Shown: in pieces, positions 8,158 to 16,126 of the stretch
Layout: each line of letters begins with the position of its first letter
How positions within the stretch are numbered: the first letter of the stretch is position 1
Assembly: GCA_014380365.1 (NCBI GenBank)
Contig: JACMJZ010000032.1
Coordinates: 40,860-104,859 of the forward strand
Length of the DNA: 64,000 nucleotides
DNA from: Pyrinomonadaceae bacterium
Lineage (GTDB): Bacteria; Acidobacteriota; Blastocatellia; Pyrinomonadales; Pyrinomonadaceae
Reading direction: 5' to 3'
Notes under the pieces: model-generated
What the model saw: only the letters and a program-made list of their open reading frames with translations
Databases searched by the model: none
What the model was told of the DNA's origin: nothing
Made by a program: the position numbers and the translations under genes

Positions 8158-10353
8158 GTGAACAAGCAATTCCTCATCTCAGCACTTACAATCCAACTAG
8201 TCCTCGTCCAGATGGTGCTCCCCGGCTCAGCGCAAACGTTACCCGCACCGCAACAGCGGCCCACAGCTTCCCAAAGCGTACCGCAACAACCGGCCCGGCA
8301 AGACGACGATGACGTTGTCAAGATCACGACAAACCTCGTTCAGGTTGATGCAGTGGTCACCGAGAAGAACGGACGACCGGTGACCGATCTTCGTCCTGAG
8401 GAAGTCGAGATACGCGAGGACGGCAAACCGCAGAAGATTACAAACCTTTCGTACGTTGTGCTGGACTCCATAGCAAATCCGGCGCGCACGGAGCCAGCGA
8501 AGCCGATTGACAAGACTGCCCCGGTTCCTCCTGTTCGCCTGCGGCCGGAGGAAGTGCGCCGCACGATGGCGCTGGTAGTTGACGATCTTGGGCTATCGTT
8601 TGAAAGCGCACACTTCGTGCGCCAGGCTCTGAAGAAGTTCCTTGACCAGCAAATGCAGCCCAACGATTTGGTGGCGATCATTCGCACGGGCGGCGGCATG
8701 GGCGCCTTGCAGCAGTTTACGTCTGATAAGCGGCAATTGTATGCGGCGGTTGAGAAGGTGAAGTGGAACCCGACGGGGCGCGGCGGGATTGGCGCCTTTG
8801 CGCCGCTCGGCGGCTCGGCTTCCTCGCCGTCACAAACGGAATCCGCTAATGCCGATTTGGATCAATTTCGCGAAGATATTTTCGCGGTGGGCACCTTGGG
8901 CGCCGTGCATTATATCGTGCGCGGTTTGCGAGAATTGCCGGGACGTAAGTCAGTGGTGCTCATCTCTGACGGACTTAGGATATTCAACCGCTCCGACCCG
9001 GGCGGAAGCGGACGCATTTTGGCGGCGCTGCGAAACCTGACCGATCTCGCTAATCGCGCGTCAGTCGTGATCTACACGCTTGACGCGCGGGGACTGCAGG
9101 CCCTCAGCCTGACCGCGGCCGACTCCACCGCAGAAATGACTACGGCTCAGATCGAACAAAGCCTGAGCGACCGCCGCACCGATTTTTTTGAATCGCAAAA
9201 CGGTCTGAATTATCTGGCCCAGCAAACCGGCGGATTAGCCATTCGTAATAGCAACGACCTCGCTGGCGGGATCAGGCGCGTAGTTGACGACCAGAAAGGC
9301 TATTACCTCATCGCGTATCGCCCGGATGAATCGACCTTTGACCGGGTCAACGGACGGCGGAAGTTTCACAAACTCGCATTGAAGGTGACGCGACCCGGCA
9401 AGTTTAATATTCGCATGCGAAATGGTTTTTTTGGGGTTACTGACGAGCAGTCGGCATCGGCCACGCAAACTCCCGCACAACAGTTGTTCACGGCGCTCAC
9501 CTCGCCTTTTGGCGCGACAGGGGTTCAGGTGCGGCTAACCTCGCTCTTTGCGAACGATCTGAAGATTGGTTCATTCATGCGCTCAATGCTGCACGTCAGA
9601 GGTCGCGATCTCACCTTTACGGATGAACCCGATGGCTGGCACAAAGCGGTCTTCGATATAGTGGCCGTCACGTTTGGCGACAACGGCGTAGTTGTGGATC
9701 AACTTAACCGCACCCACACGATTCGCGTGAAAGGCAAGACCTACGAACGCATTCTTAGTTCAGGTTTCACTTACAACTTGACCGTTCCGATTAAGAAGGC
9801 CGGCGCCTACCAACTTCGGACGGCGCTGAGAGACTTGCCTTCGAGTCGCCTCGGTTCAGCTAACCAGTTTATTGAAGTGCCGGATCTGAAGAAGAACCGA
9901 TTGACGATCTCCGGAATATTGGCGACGGGAATGAGGGCCGACGCATATAAGAAAAGTCTCAGCGCGCCAACTCAGGCAGCGAATCCGGATGAGATAATCG
10001 AGGAGCTGGACTCAAATGCTGGCGCGGCGCTTCGCATGTTCAAGACTGGGTCAGTTCTGGTCTATGGATTCGTTATTTACAATGCGCAGGTCGATAAAAT
10101 ATCCAGAAGGCCGCAATTGCAGACCCAGCTTCGTCTATTTCGTAACGGACAGCAGGTGTTCACTGGGCGGGAAATCGCTTTTGACGCAGCCAATCAAGTC
10201 GATCTAAAGCGACTTGAGGCGACCGGCGCTATCATGCTCGGCTCCGACCTGGGACCGGGTGAATACCAACTTCAAGTGATAGTCACTGATCCACTGGGTA
10301 AAGAGAAATACCGCGTCGCCACGCAATGGATCGACTTTGAAGTAGTCAAATAG
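8158..10353 (+). CDS. Secreted VWFA-domain protein (acidobacterial VWFA-related type)
   Basis: This 731-residue protein starts at GTG, with GGAGG nine to ten bases upstream inside the end of bshA. It has a signal peptide (IQLVLVQMVLPGSAQT), then a Gln/Pro-rich linker. An N-terminal beta domain (ITTNLVQVDAVVTEKNGRPVTDL) precedes a von Willebrand A domain at ~135-410, with MALVVDDLGLSFE in place of a canonical DxSxS MIDAS. GYYLIAYRPDE follows the VWA part, as in VWFA-related proteins common in Acidobacteriota. The C-terminal ~300 residues are beta-rich and unrecognised. The weakened metal site suggests protein binding without, or with altered, metal dependence. A heptamer repeat array begins two bases after the stop codon. 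Confidence 0.85.
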   Translation: MNKQFLISALTIQLVLVQMVLPGSAQTLPAPQQRPTASQSVPQQPARQDDDDVVKITTNLVQVDAVVTEKNGRPVTDLRPEEVEIREDGKPQKITNLSYVVLDSIANPARTEPAKPIDKTAPVPPVRLRPEEVRRTMALVVDDLGLSFESAHFVRQALKKFLDQQMQPNDLVAIIRTGGGMGALQQFTSDKRQLYAAVEKVKWNPTGRGGIGAFAPLGGSASSPSQTESANADLDQFREDIFAVGTLGAVHYIVRGLRELPGRKSVVLISDGLRIFNRSDPGGSGRILAALRNLTDLANRASVVIYTLDARGLQALSLTAADSTAEMTTAQIEQSLSDRRTDFFESQNGLNYLAQQTGGLAIRNSNDLAGGIRRVVDDQKGYYLIAYRPDESTFDRVNGRRKFHKLALKVTRPGKFNIRMRNGFFGVTDEQSASATQTPAQQLFTALTSPFGATGVQVRLTSLFANDLKIGSFMRSMLHVRGRDLTFTDEPDGWHKAVFDIVAVTFGDNGVVVDQLNRTHTIRVKGKTYERILSSGFTYNLTVPIKKAGAYQLRTALRDLPSSRLGSANQFIEVPDLKKNRLTISGILATGMRADAYKKSLSAPTQAANPDEIIEELDSNAGAALRMFKTGSVLVYGFVIYNAQVDKISRRPQLQTQLRLFRNGQQVFTGREIAFDAANQVDLKRLEATGAIMLGSDLGPGEYQLQVIVTDPLGKEKYRVATQWIDFEVVK

Positions 10354-10359
10354 ATGCCG

Positions 10360-10411
10360 GGTGCCAGGTGTCGGGTGCCAGGTGCGAGGTGCTAGGTGTC
10401 AGGTGCCAGGT
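10360..10411 (+). repeat. Heptamer tandem array GGTGNCN, left side of S23 cassette
   Basis: About seven consecutive 7-base units (GGTGCCA, GGTGTCG, GGTGCCA, GGTGCGA, GGTGCTA, GGTGTCA, GGTGCCA) begin just after the VWA stop codon. The array at 10908-10975 has the same kind of unit on the opposite strand, so the two are inverted around the S23 gene. Confidence 0.85.
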
Positions 10412-10533
10412 CGGGGATGCCAGATATCGCATTGGATATTAGTTTCATGGATCAGGTGGCGGCTGGATATCAAGCTCCGGGCGGCTGACAATTCAAACTC
10501 GCAAGTAACGTTCGGTTCAGAAGGAGGACTCCC

Positions 10534-10890
10534 ATGAAAGGCTTTCGCGAATTGCGAGTTGGGCAGAAGGCAATGGACCCGGTTGAAAAGGTTTATCTTC
10601 TGACTCAGGATTTTCCCAGGCAAGAGACTTATGGACTGATGAGCCAGGTTCGGCGTGCGGTTATCTCAGTTCCTTCGAACATTGCAGAAGGGCATACGAG
10701 AGAGCACATCAAGGAGTACCTTCATCATCTTTCAATGGCCCAAGCCTCACTGGCAGAGGTTGAAACCCAACTCGAAATTGCAGCAAGATTAAAGTATCTG
10801 CGTTCCAATCAACTTGCAGAGTTACTGCCGGAGATCGGTTCTCTTGGAAAGCAGCTCTATGCTCTGCGCAACGCATTGATCCGAGCTTGA
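10534..10890 (+). CDS. Four-helix-bundle protein of the S23 / 23S rRNA intervening-sequence family
   Basis: This 118-residue protein has a strong ribosome-binding site (AGAAGGAGG) before its ATG. FRELRVGQKAMD near the start and QVRRAVISVPSNIAEGH around residues 45-62 are the signature of the S23 family. It predicts four amphipathic helices. Such proteins were named from genes inside 23S rRNA insertions and are structurally related to the Avd accessory protein of diversity-generating retroelements; their function is not settled. Here it is in neither an rRNA nor a retroelement but sits between inverted heptamer arrays, which suggests a small mobile cassette. Its stop is nine bases before the selB start. 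Confidence 0.88.
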   Translation: MKGFRELRVGQKAMDPVEKVYLLTQDFPRQETYGLMSQVRRAVISVPSNIAEGHTREHIKEYLHHLSMAQASLAEVETQLEIAARLKYLRSNQLAELLPEIGSLGKQLYALRNALIRA

Positions 10891-10899
10891 GCCGTTGCG

Positions 10900-12912
10900 A
10901 TGCCTCTAACCGATACCCGACACCCGATACCCGGCACCCGGTCCTCCGACACCCGACACTCGGCACCCGATACCCTGGCTCCGCCCCACGCCCACTCCAT
11001 CATTATTGGCACCGCTGGTCACATCGATCACGGTAAAAGCGCGCTAGTCGAGGCCTTGACCGGGAAAGATCCGGATCGCTTACCCGAAGAGAAGCGGCGC
11101 GGGATCACCATCGACCTTGGTTTTGCGGATCTGGCACTGGGCGACGTGCGAGTTGGGTTCGTCGATGTTCCTGGGCATGAACGTTTCGTAAAGAACATGC
11201 TGGCCGGCGTGCATGGCATCGATGCGGTGGCACTCGTGATCGCTGCTGATGAAGGCGTGATGCCTCAAACCCGCGAACACTTCGACATCTGCCGCTTGCT
11301 CGGCGTTCAAAAAGGCCTGGTCGTGATTACGAAAACGGACCTGGTCGAGGAGGACATGCTCCCACTCCTGCGCGGCGAAGCTGAAGAGTTGGTTTCCGGA
11401 TCGTTTCTCGAAGGCGCGCCCGTTGTCCCGGTGAGCGCGCGGAGGGGCCAGGGTCTGGACGAGCTACGGATGATTCTTCGCAAGATCGCAGCGGAAGTCC
11501 CTGCCCGCTCGGCGGATTTTGTTACGAGACTCCCGGTTGATCGGGCGTTCACGATGAAGGGCTTCGGCGCCGTAGTTACTGGAACCCTTGTCTCAGGCGA
11601 GATTTGCGAGGGCGCTGAACTGGAGCTGCTGCCGGAAGGTTTTCGCGTGCGCGCGCGGGGCGTGCAGGTGCATGGCGCGTCTGTGCGTTGCGCCCAGCCC
11701 GGTCAACGCACCGCCGTGAACCTTGCCGGCATAGACACGAGCGCAATCGAACGGGGCATGGTGCTGGCGCATGTCGGCCGTCTGGTCGCGACCCAAATTA
11801 TCGACGTCGAATTGGGAGTTTTGCCGGGCGCTCCCCGAGCGATTCGAACGCGCGCGCGAGTTCGCGTGCATCTTGGCTCCGCGGAAGCACTGGCTCGCGT
11901 CAGGGTGCTGAATTCCAGCAACGAAATCGCTCCCGGCGATACCGGCTTTGCTCAACTACGACTCGAGAGTCCGGTGGTGGCTTTGCACGACGAGCGCTTT
12001 ATCATTCGCTCATATTCACCCGCGCAGACCATTGCTGGCGGCCGTGTGCTCGATCCGTCGGCGACAAAACATCGCGGCAAGGAGTTAGCCAGCACCGCAG
12101 AGCGGTTGCGGACCCTGATGAATCCGCATCGACCGGCAAAGGTTGCCGCCTTTGTGCAAGCGTCTGGAGACAGCGGGCTGAAACTTGCGCAACTCGCCTC
12201 GCGAACGGGCTGGACCACGGAAGTGTTATCCCGAGTGGCCAGGGAGGCGCAAGCCGAGGGAAGTGTCCTTGATGTTGATGGCGTGTTTATCGCTCGCGAA
12301 AGTCTGGAACGTCTCTCCCGAGCGGCACTGGAGGAAGTTAGACTCCATCACATGCGCCAGCCACTCTCGCGCGGCTTCGCCAGAGAGACACTCCGAGAGC
12401 GACACTTCGCTCACGCCCCCGCCGAGGTCTTCAGGGGCGTGCTGGCGGGACTGGAAAGCGAAGGCGTGCTAATCGCGGAAAAGGATTTGGTGCGCGCGGC
12501 GGAGCACAGCCTGGATCTGTCGGGCGCCGATGGCAAAACAAGCGATCGGATCACCGGAGTCTACCTGAACGCCGGACTTGAAACGCCTTCACTGGAACAG
12601 GTGATGGAACGCGCGGGCGTTGCCGCCGCTGAGCGAGCGCATGGAAGGAAAATCCTGCAACGCCTGGTTGATAGTGGAATGTTAGTGCGTGTGCAAGGGG
12701 AGACGTTTATTCATCTTCACGCACTCGAACAATTGAAAACGCTGCTGAGTGAGTACGCGTCGATGCATGAGCCGGAGAGGCTTATCGATGTCGCCGCATT
12801 CAAGGAGTTGGCCTGCGTTTCGCGCAAATATGCGATTCCTTTGCTCGAATATCTCGACCGTGAGCGGATTACCCGTCGCGCTGGCGATGGGCGCGTTATC
12901 TTAAAGTTCTGA
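10900..12912 (+). CDS. selB: Selenocysteine-specific elongation factor SelB with repeat-derived N-terminus
   Basis: SelB is a GTPase that brings Sec-tRNA to UGA codons marked by a SECIS hairpin. G1 is GHIDHGKS (~40-47), then [13 protein letters not shown]3 DVPGHE and G4 TKTD. Domains II-III ([18 protein letters not shown]) follow, and the C-terminal ~250 residues look like the winged-helix repeats that bind SECIS RNA ([13 protein letters not shown]). The first ~32 residues ([10 protein letters not shown]..., [10 protein letters not shown]) are not SelB-like: they translate the heptamer array. No ATG, GTG or TTG lies between the array and the conserved [12 protein letters not shown], so the only ordinary start is the ATG at 10900. 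selA, selC and selD are not in the window. Confidence 0.92.
   Translation: MPLTDTRHPIPGTRSSDTRHSAPDTLAPPHAHSIIIGTAGHIDHGKSALVEALTGKDPDRLPEEKRRGITIDLGFADLALGDVRVGFVDVPGHERFVKNMLAGVHGIDAVALVIAADEGVMPQTREHFDICRLLGVQKGLVVITKTDLVEEDMLPLLRGEAEELVSGSFLEGAPVVPVSARRGQGLDELRMILRKIAAEVPARSADFVTRLPVDRAFTMKGFGAVVTGTLVSGEICEGAELELLPEGFRVRARGVQVHGASVRCAQPGQRTAVNLAGIDTSAIERGMVLAHVGRLVATQIIDVELGVLPGAPRAIRTRARVRVHLGSAEALARVRVLNSSNEIAPGDTGFAQLRLESPVVALHDERFIIRSYSPAQTIAGGRVLDPSATKHRGKELASTAERLRTLMNPHRPAKVAAFVQASGDSGLKLAQLASRTGWTTEVLSRVAREAQAEGSVLDVDGVFIARESLERLSRAALEEVRLHHMRQPLSRGFARETLRERHFAHAPAEVFRGVLAGLESEGVLIAEKDLVRAAEHSLDLSGADGKTSDRITGVYLNAGLETPSLEQVMERAGVAAAERAHGRKILQRLVDSGMLVRVQGETFIHLHALEQLKTLLSEYASMHEPERLIDVAAFKELACVSRKYAIPLLEYLDRERITRRAGDGRVILKF
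10908..10975 (-). repeat. Heptamer tandem array GGGTRYC, right side of S23 cassette
   Basis: On the minus strand the units read GGGTATC, GGGTGCC, GAGTGTC, GGGTGTC, one 8-base unit, then GGGTGCC, GGGTATC, GGGTGTC, GGGTATC. On the plus strand this same DNA is read as the first ~26 codons of selB. Confidence 0.85.
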
Positions 12913-13091
12913 GTACAGCGCTACGTTGATGTTGGGAAAGCGGTAAGCTCGAGCTTGCACTCTCAACCAGCAGCGCCCGAGACAAGCACTTGCGTTCCTC
13001 GATGTGCGGCGTTAACATGCTGCACATTGTTACCGAAAACGGCTTTATCCTTGAACCTTCATAGCAACTCATTAGCCGGAGGTAAACGAAA

Positions 13092-13301
13092 ATGAAAGAT
13101 TTGATTGCTGCGGTGCTGGGTCTGGGTGCCGCTGTGGGTGCGATCTGGTTCTTCTATAAGTTTGTGACTTCCGTCGACCCAGCGGGTGGGCACAGCGACG
13201 GGTGGATTGCTTTAGGTCTGGCTGCCGTTGCTTTTGTGTGTGGGTTGCTCTACTTCCTGGGACACGTCAACAAGGAAGAGGAGATCCACATCACGCAGTA
13301 G
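13092..13301 (+). CDS. Small two-helix membrane protein
   Basis: This 69-residue protein follows a good ribosome-binding site (CCGGAGG, 7-8 bases from the ATG). It has two hydrophobic segments (~4-24 and ~39-58) separated by a short loop (DPAGGHSDG), and an acidic/basic tail KEEEIHITQ. No family is recognised. It stands alone between selB and a palindrome. Confidence 0.62.
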   Translation: MKDLIAAVLGLGAAVGAIWFFYKFVTSVDPAGGHSDGWIALGLAAVAFVCGLLYFLGHVNKEEEIHITQ

Positions 13302-13324
13302 AGCCGTTGCCTGAAGCGACAGCG

Positions 13325-13374
13325 TCCGACAAACTTCAGTTTGTCGCAGGCGCGACAAGCTAACGCTTATCGGA
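13325..13374. repeat. Palindromic element TCCGACAAACTTCAGTTTGTCG...
   Basis: The outer stem TCCGA/TCGGA encloses hairpins GACAAACttcaGTTTGTC and CGACAAGCtaacGCTTATCG. It lies downstream of the small membrane protein. The remaining gap to 13580 shows no gene; a TGTCACTAG repeat pair at ~13508 and ~13531 is the only other pattern. Confidence 0.7.
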
Positions 13375-13579
13375 CAAGGTGGTTGATCGCTTCAATTGGC
13401 CGCTGGAAACGCCAGGTGCTCGCCGCGGTTGATTACTGATCGAAAACGAATCTTTGACGCCGTTTGTGCACAGATAGTAGATTCTGCCGTGCGCAAGCGG
13501 CGCTTACTTTGTCACTAGACGACAGTCACCCTGTCACTAGCCCGACGTCCCCAGGACAAACAGCCAGGAGCGAATATTC

Positions 13580-13921
13580 ATGGTTCTGACGGTGCTGCTT
13601 CAAACTTCAACCACTTTCCACCAGCCCAATCACTTCGTACCCGTATTTGTTGGGATGTTTCTGGCGGGCGCCATAGCCTGGCTGGTGGCCGCCGTGCTTG
13701 GCTTCGCCCGTGCTCGGGCGTTTGGTCCCTCGGCGAGATGGTTCTCGTTTGCCGCAGTTTGCCTGCTCTTGTTTCATCTTCAGTTTCTGGCCGCCGCCTT
13801 TGGCCTGCTTACTAATGACAACACTTTAGTGTTCAATATTCTGACGTTCTTTAATTTTTTCGTTCTGGTGGCCGCAATCTGCGCGATTATGGGCTTCATT
13901 AGATTGACAAGCCCGAAGTAA
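13580..13921 (+). CDS. Small integral membrane protein
   Basis: This 113-residue protein starts at an ATG with AGGAGC about 10 bases upstream. Three strongly hydrophobic stretches (~20-42, ~52-75, ~82-106) make it a three-helix membrane protein, with a basic loop RARAFGPSAR after the first helix. I recognise no family, and its neighbours do not suggest a job. Confidence 0.62.
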   Translation: MVLTVLLQTSTTFHQPNHFVPVFVGMFLAGAIAWLVAAVLGFARARAFGPSARWFSFAAVCLLLFHLQFLAAAFGLLTNDNTLVFNILTFFNFFVLVAAICAIMGFIRLTSPK

Positions 13922-14014
13922 AGTCCGCAGTGGTCAGTTTGTCGTTGCTGGCTGGAGGATTAATGGCGAATTGACGGCAAACAGGGTTTGTCGGACAGCG
14001 TCAGAACTCGATTG

Positions 14015-15814
14015 ATGGCGAAAAGAGTTTTAGCAATGGCCGCGCTCGCAATTGCTGTGGGCGCGGCGTTCTTTTTGGTTCGCGAGCGGGGCGAGGTGTT
14101 TAGCCGCTCGCGGTCAGACCTCTTCGTGCGCACGCAAGGAACGCGATTCGTGATCCAGGGGCGACCGTTTCGCTTCGTGGGCGCCAACGTCTCTGTGATG
14201 TATCGCGACGAAGATCGCGCGCAAATGCCGGAGACTCTGGCGCGAGCTTCGCAGGCGGGAATTCGCGTGGCGCGAGTTTGGGCCTCGGGCGAAGGTGGCA
14301 CGAACGACGTCGGTCCTCTGGCTGATTTTGCCGACTGGCCACGCACTCACCCCGTTCGCTGGACGCCGGATAACTGGAATGAGGAAGCGTTAGTCCATCT
14401 CGATAAAGTGATCGCCGAGGCAGCGCGCCACAAACTTCTGGTGCAGCTCTGTCTGGCAAACTGGTGGCGCGATACAGGAGGCGTTACCCAGTACCTGCGG
14501 TGGGCCGGCATCGCTGACGCCGCTGACGATAAATATCCTTTCGGGATCAACCCCGAACGCGCGATGCTCTTCTACACAAACGCGGAGACGCGCCGGCTCT
14601 ATCGCCAGCACCTCGAGAAGATCGTGACGCGACGCAATACGATTACAGGGGTACTCTATCGCGACGATCCGACGATTTTTGGATGGGAGTTAATCAACGA
14701 AGGTCAGGCGGTGACGTCCCGGTGGCACGAAAGGCGCGCCTGGGTGGCGGAGATGAGCAACCATCTGCGCTCGCTGGATCCGAACCACATCATTACGTCA
14801 GGCGTTTGGGGTTACCGCGGTGCGGCGGAACGGCGCGAGTGGCTGGCCGATCATCAGTTACCGAACATCGATTATTGCGACGTTCATCATTATCCGAATC
14901 CTGATCGCGACGTTGCCGTCGACTCCCCCGCGGCCTTGCACGACTTCGTTGATAACCGCATGGCCGCAGCTGTATCGCTTAAGAAGCCACTTGTGTTTGG
15001 CGAGTTTGGCATGGGCCCCGAAGGCTTTAACGGTTTCTCGCAAGTGGAGTGGTACCGCGCGTTCTTCGAGAGCAATATTCGAGCAGGCTCGGCTGGAGCG
15101 ATGTTCTGGATTCTGACTCCCGACCCGGCGCGCGGGTATGGCGTTGCTTACACAACCGATCGCGATAAAGGGGTACTGGCTGAGGTCGCACGCGCTTCCC
15201 GTCAGTTTGATTCGCTGAAAGCCGCGAATCCGCCGGAACGATTGACGGAGCCCGCTCGTCATTTGGTGCCTCGGCAGTATGCCTGGACTCGCGCCGTTGG
15301 CGATCCGGCAACTCTGCCGCTGATGATTGTCCGCGAAGATAAATCGATTCTGTATCGCTTCTCGCCGCGGATGGCGCGCTCTGCGCGCTTTGAAAAACTT
15401 GGCGAGGGCCCGGGTTACATTTGGGGTTTTGGCGCGGGCCATCTTGAGTATGTTGTCCCTGCGCGTGAGGACCGTCGCCGCGTCAGTGAAATAATCGTGC
15501 GCGCGCACCTCCAGCCGGTGCTTCCGATTGACGCGAAACCCGCCGACATCCAGACGCGTGTCACCCTCTTTGTTAATGGGCGAGACTGCGGCTCGCGCCT
15601 GATCGCTGTAGAACCCGGCGGCCAGCCGCTGATTCAGGAGTGGCGCATTGATGGACTCTTCATCCGTCTACGCGCGATGCGCGGGTTACCCCTCACGATT
15701 CGCATCGCCGTCACTCCGGAATCTGACTGGCTCTACGGCGTGAACATCTCAAATTGGCCCGAAGGCTATGATTCGCATGACGCGAAGCCGGTGGAGGTTG
15801 AAGTGCGGCGGTGA
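14015..15814 (+). CDS. GH5-like (beta-mannanase type) glycoside hydrolase, membrane-anchored or exported
   Basis: This is a ~600-residue protein with an N-terminal hydrophobic segment (VLAMAALAIAVGAAFFLV). A TIM-barrel hydrolase follows: the first strand is FRFVGANVSVMYRD, the acid/base is in GWELINEG (Asn-Glu of clan GH-A), and the nucleophile is probably in LVFGEFGMG (~ residue 335). YCDVHHYPNP is the strand-7/8 His-Tyr region. The C-terminal ~200 residues look like a beta-sandwich. Retaining hydrolysis of a beta-mannan-like or related glycan is inferred from the fold. The start is uncertain: a TTG at 13988 is an alternative, and neither has a strong ribosome-binding site. Confidence 0.78.
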   Translation: MAKRVLAMAALAIAVGAAFFLVRERGEVFSRSRSDLFVRTQGTRFVIQGRPFRFVGANVSVMYRDEDRAQMPETLARASQAGIRVARVWASGEGGTNDVGPLADFADWPRTHPVRWTPDNWNEEALVHLDKVIAEAARHKLLVQLCLANWWRDTGGVTQYLRWAGIADAADDKYPFGINPERAMLFYTNAETRRLYRQHLEKIVTRRNTITGVLYRDDPTIFGWELINEGQAVTSRWHERRAWVAEMSNHLRSLDPNHIITSGVWGYRGAAERREWLADHQLPNIDYCDVHHYPNPDRDVAVDSPAALHDFVDNRMAAAVSLKKPLVFGEFGMGPEGFNGFSQVEWYRAFFESNIRAGSAGAMFWILTPDPARGYGVAYTTDRDKGVLAEVARASRQFDSLKAANPPERLTEPARHLVPRQYAWTRAVGDPATLPLMIVREDKSILYRFSPRMARSARFEKLGEGPGYIWGFGAGHLEYVVPAREDRRRVSEIIVRAHLQPVLPIDAKPADIQTRVTLFVNGRDCGSRLIAVEPGGQPLIQEWRIDGLFIRLRAMRGLPLTIRIAVTPESDWLYGVNISNWPEGYDSHDAKPVEVEVRR

Positions 15815-16126
15815 CAGTCTGGTTAGAATTCAGAATGAGATAATCGTTTCGAGCATCGATTGGGGAAGGTAACGAGATGCCAAAGTCTGGGTTCACTACG
15901 CGGCAAGTCGCAAGCTCACATTGATACTTAGCGGGTAGGAGCCCACCTATCCTCGCGGAGTTGTTGCTGGCACCGCTCCGGCAAGAGTCGAGATTCGTTC
16001 GAGACGTGGCTAAATAAACGAACGATAATTCCTCACGGTCATAACGAATAAAAACTTCCGCGGAGGGTTACTGTTCCGACTCACTGCGGGCGAACAGACT
16101 GCCCCGAGGATGACGGGTGACGGTTT
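15815..16126. other. Gap between convergent GH5-like and GT39 genes
   Basis: I see no complete gene. One short frame (15877-15924), with a ribosome-binding site and a regulator-like N-terminus, is listed separately. A small hairpin, TAGG-agcc-CACCTA, is at ~15936. No T-rich terminator is obvious for either gene. Confidence 0.45.
15877..15924 (+). pseudogene. Possible remnant of a helix-turn-helix regulator start
   Basis: GGGGAAGG precedes an ATG that opens MPKSGFTTRQVASSH and then stops. FTTRQVA is the usual beginning of MerR-like DNA-binding domains, but the downstream sequence does not continue one in any frame I tried. It is either a decayed gene end or chance. Confidence 0.2.

Noticed and set aside
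10360..10975. A CRISPR array
   Set aside because: The units are 7 bases, contiguous, without spacers, and in inverted orientation on the two sides.
12913..13091. A selC (tRNA-Sec) gene downstream of selB
   Set aside because: I could not fold a ~90-base tRNA with an extended acceptor and long variable arm, nor find a TCA anticodon in context.
14858..15508. A 216-codon open frame on the minus strand opposite the GH5-like gene
   Set aside because: The plus-strand frame has clear glycosidase motifs. The minus frame has no ribosome-binding site and an Arg/His-rich composition typical of antisense frames in GC-rich DNA.
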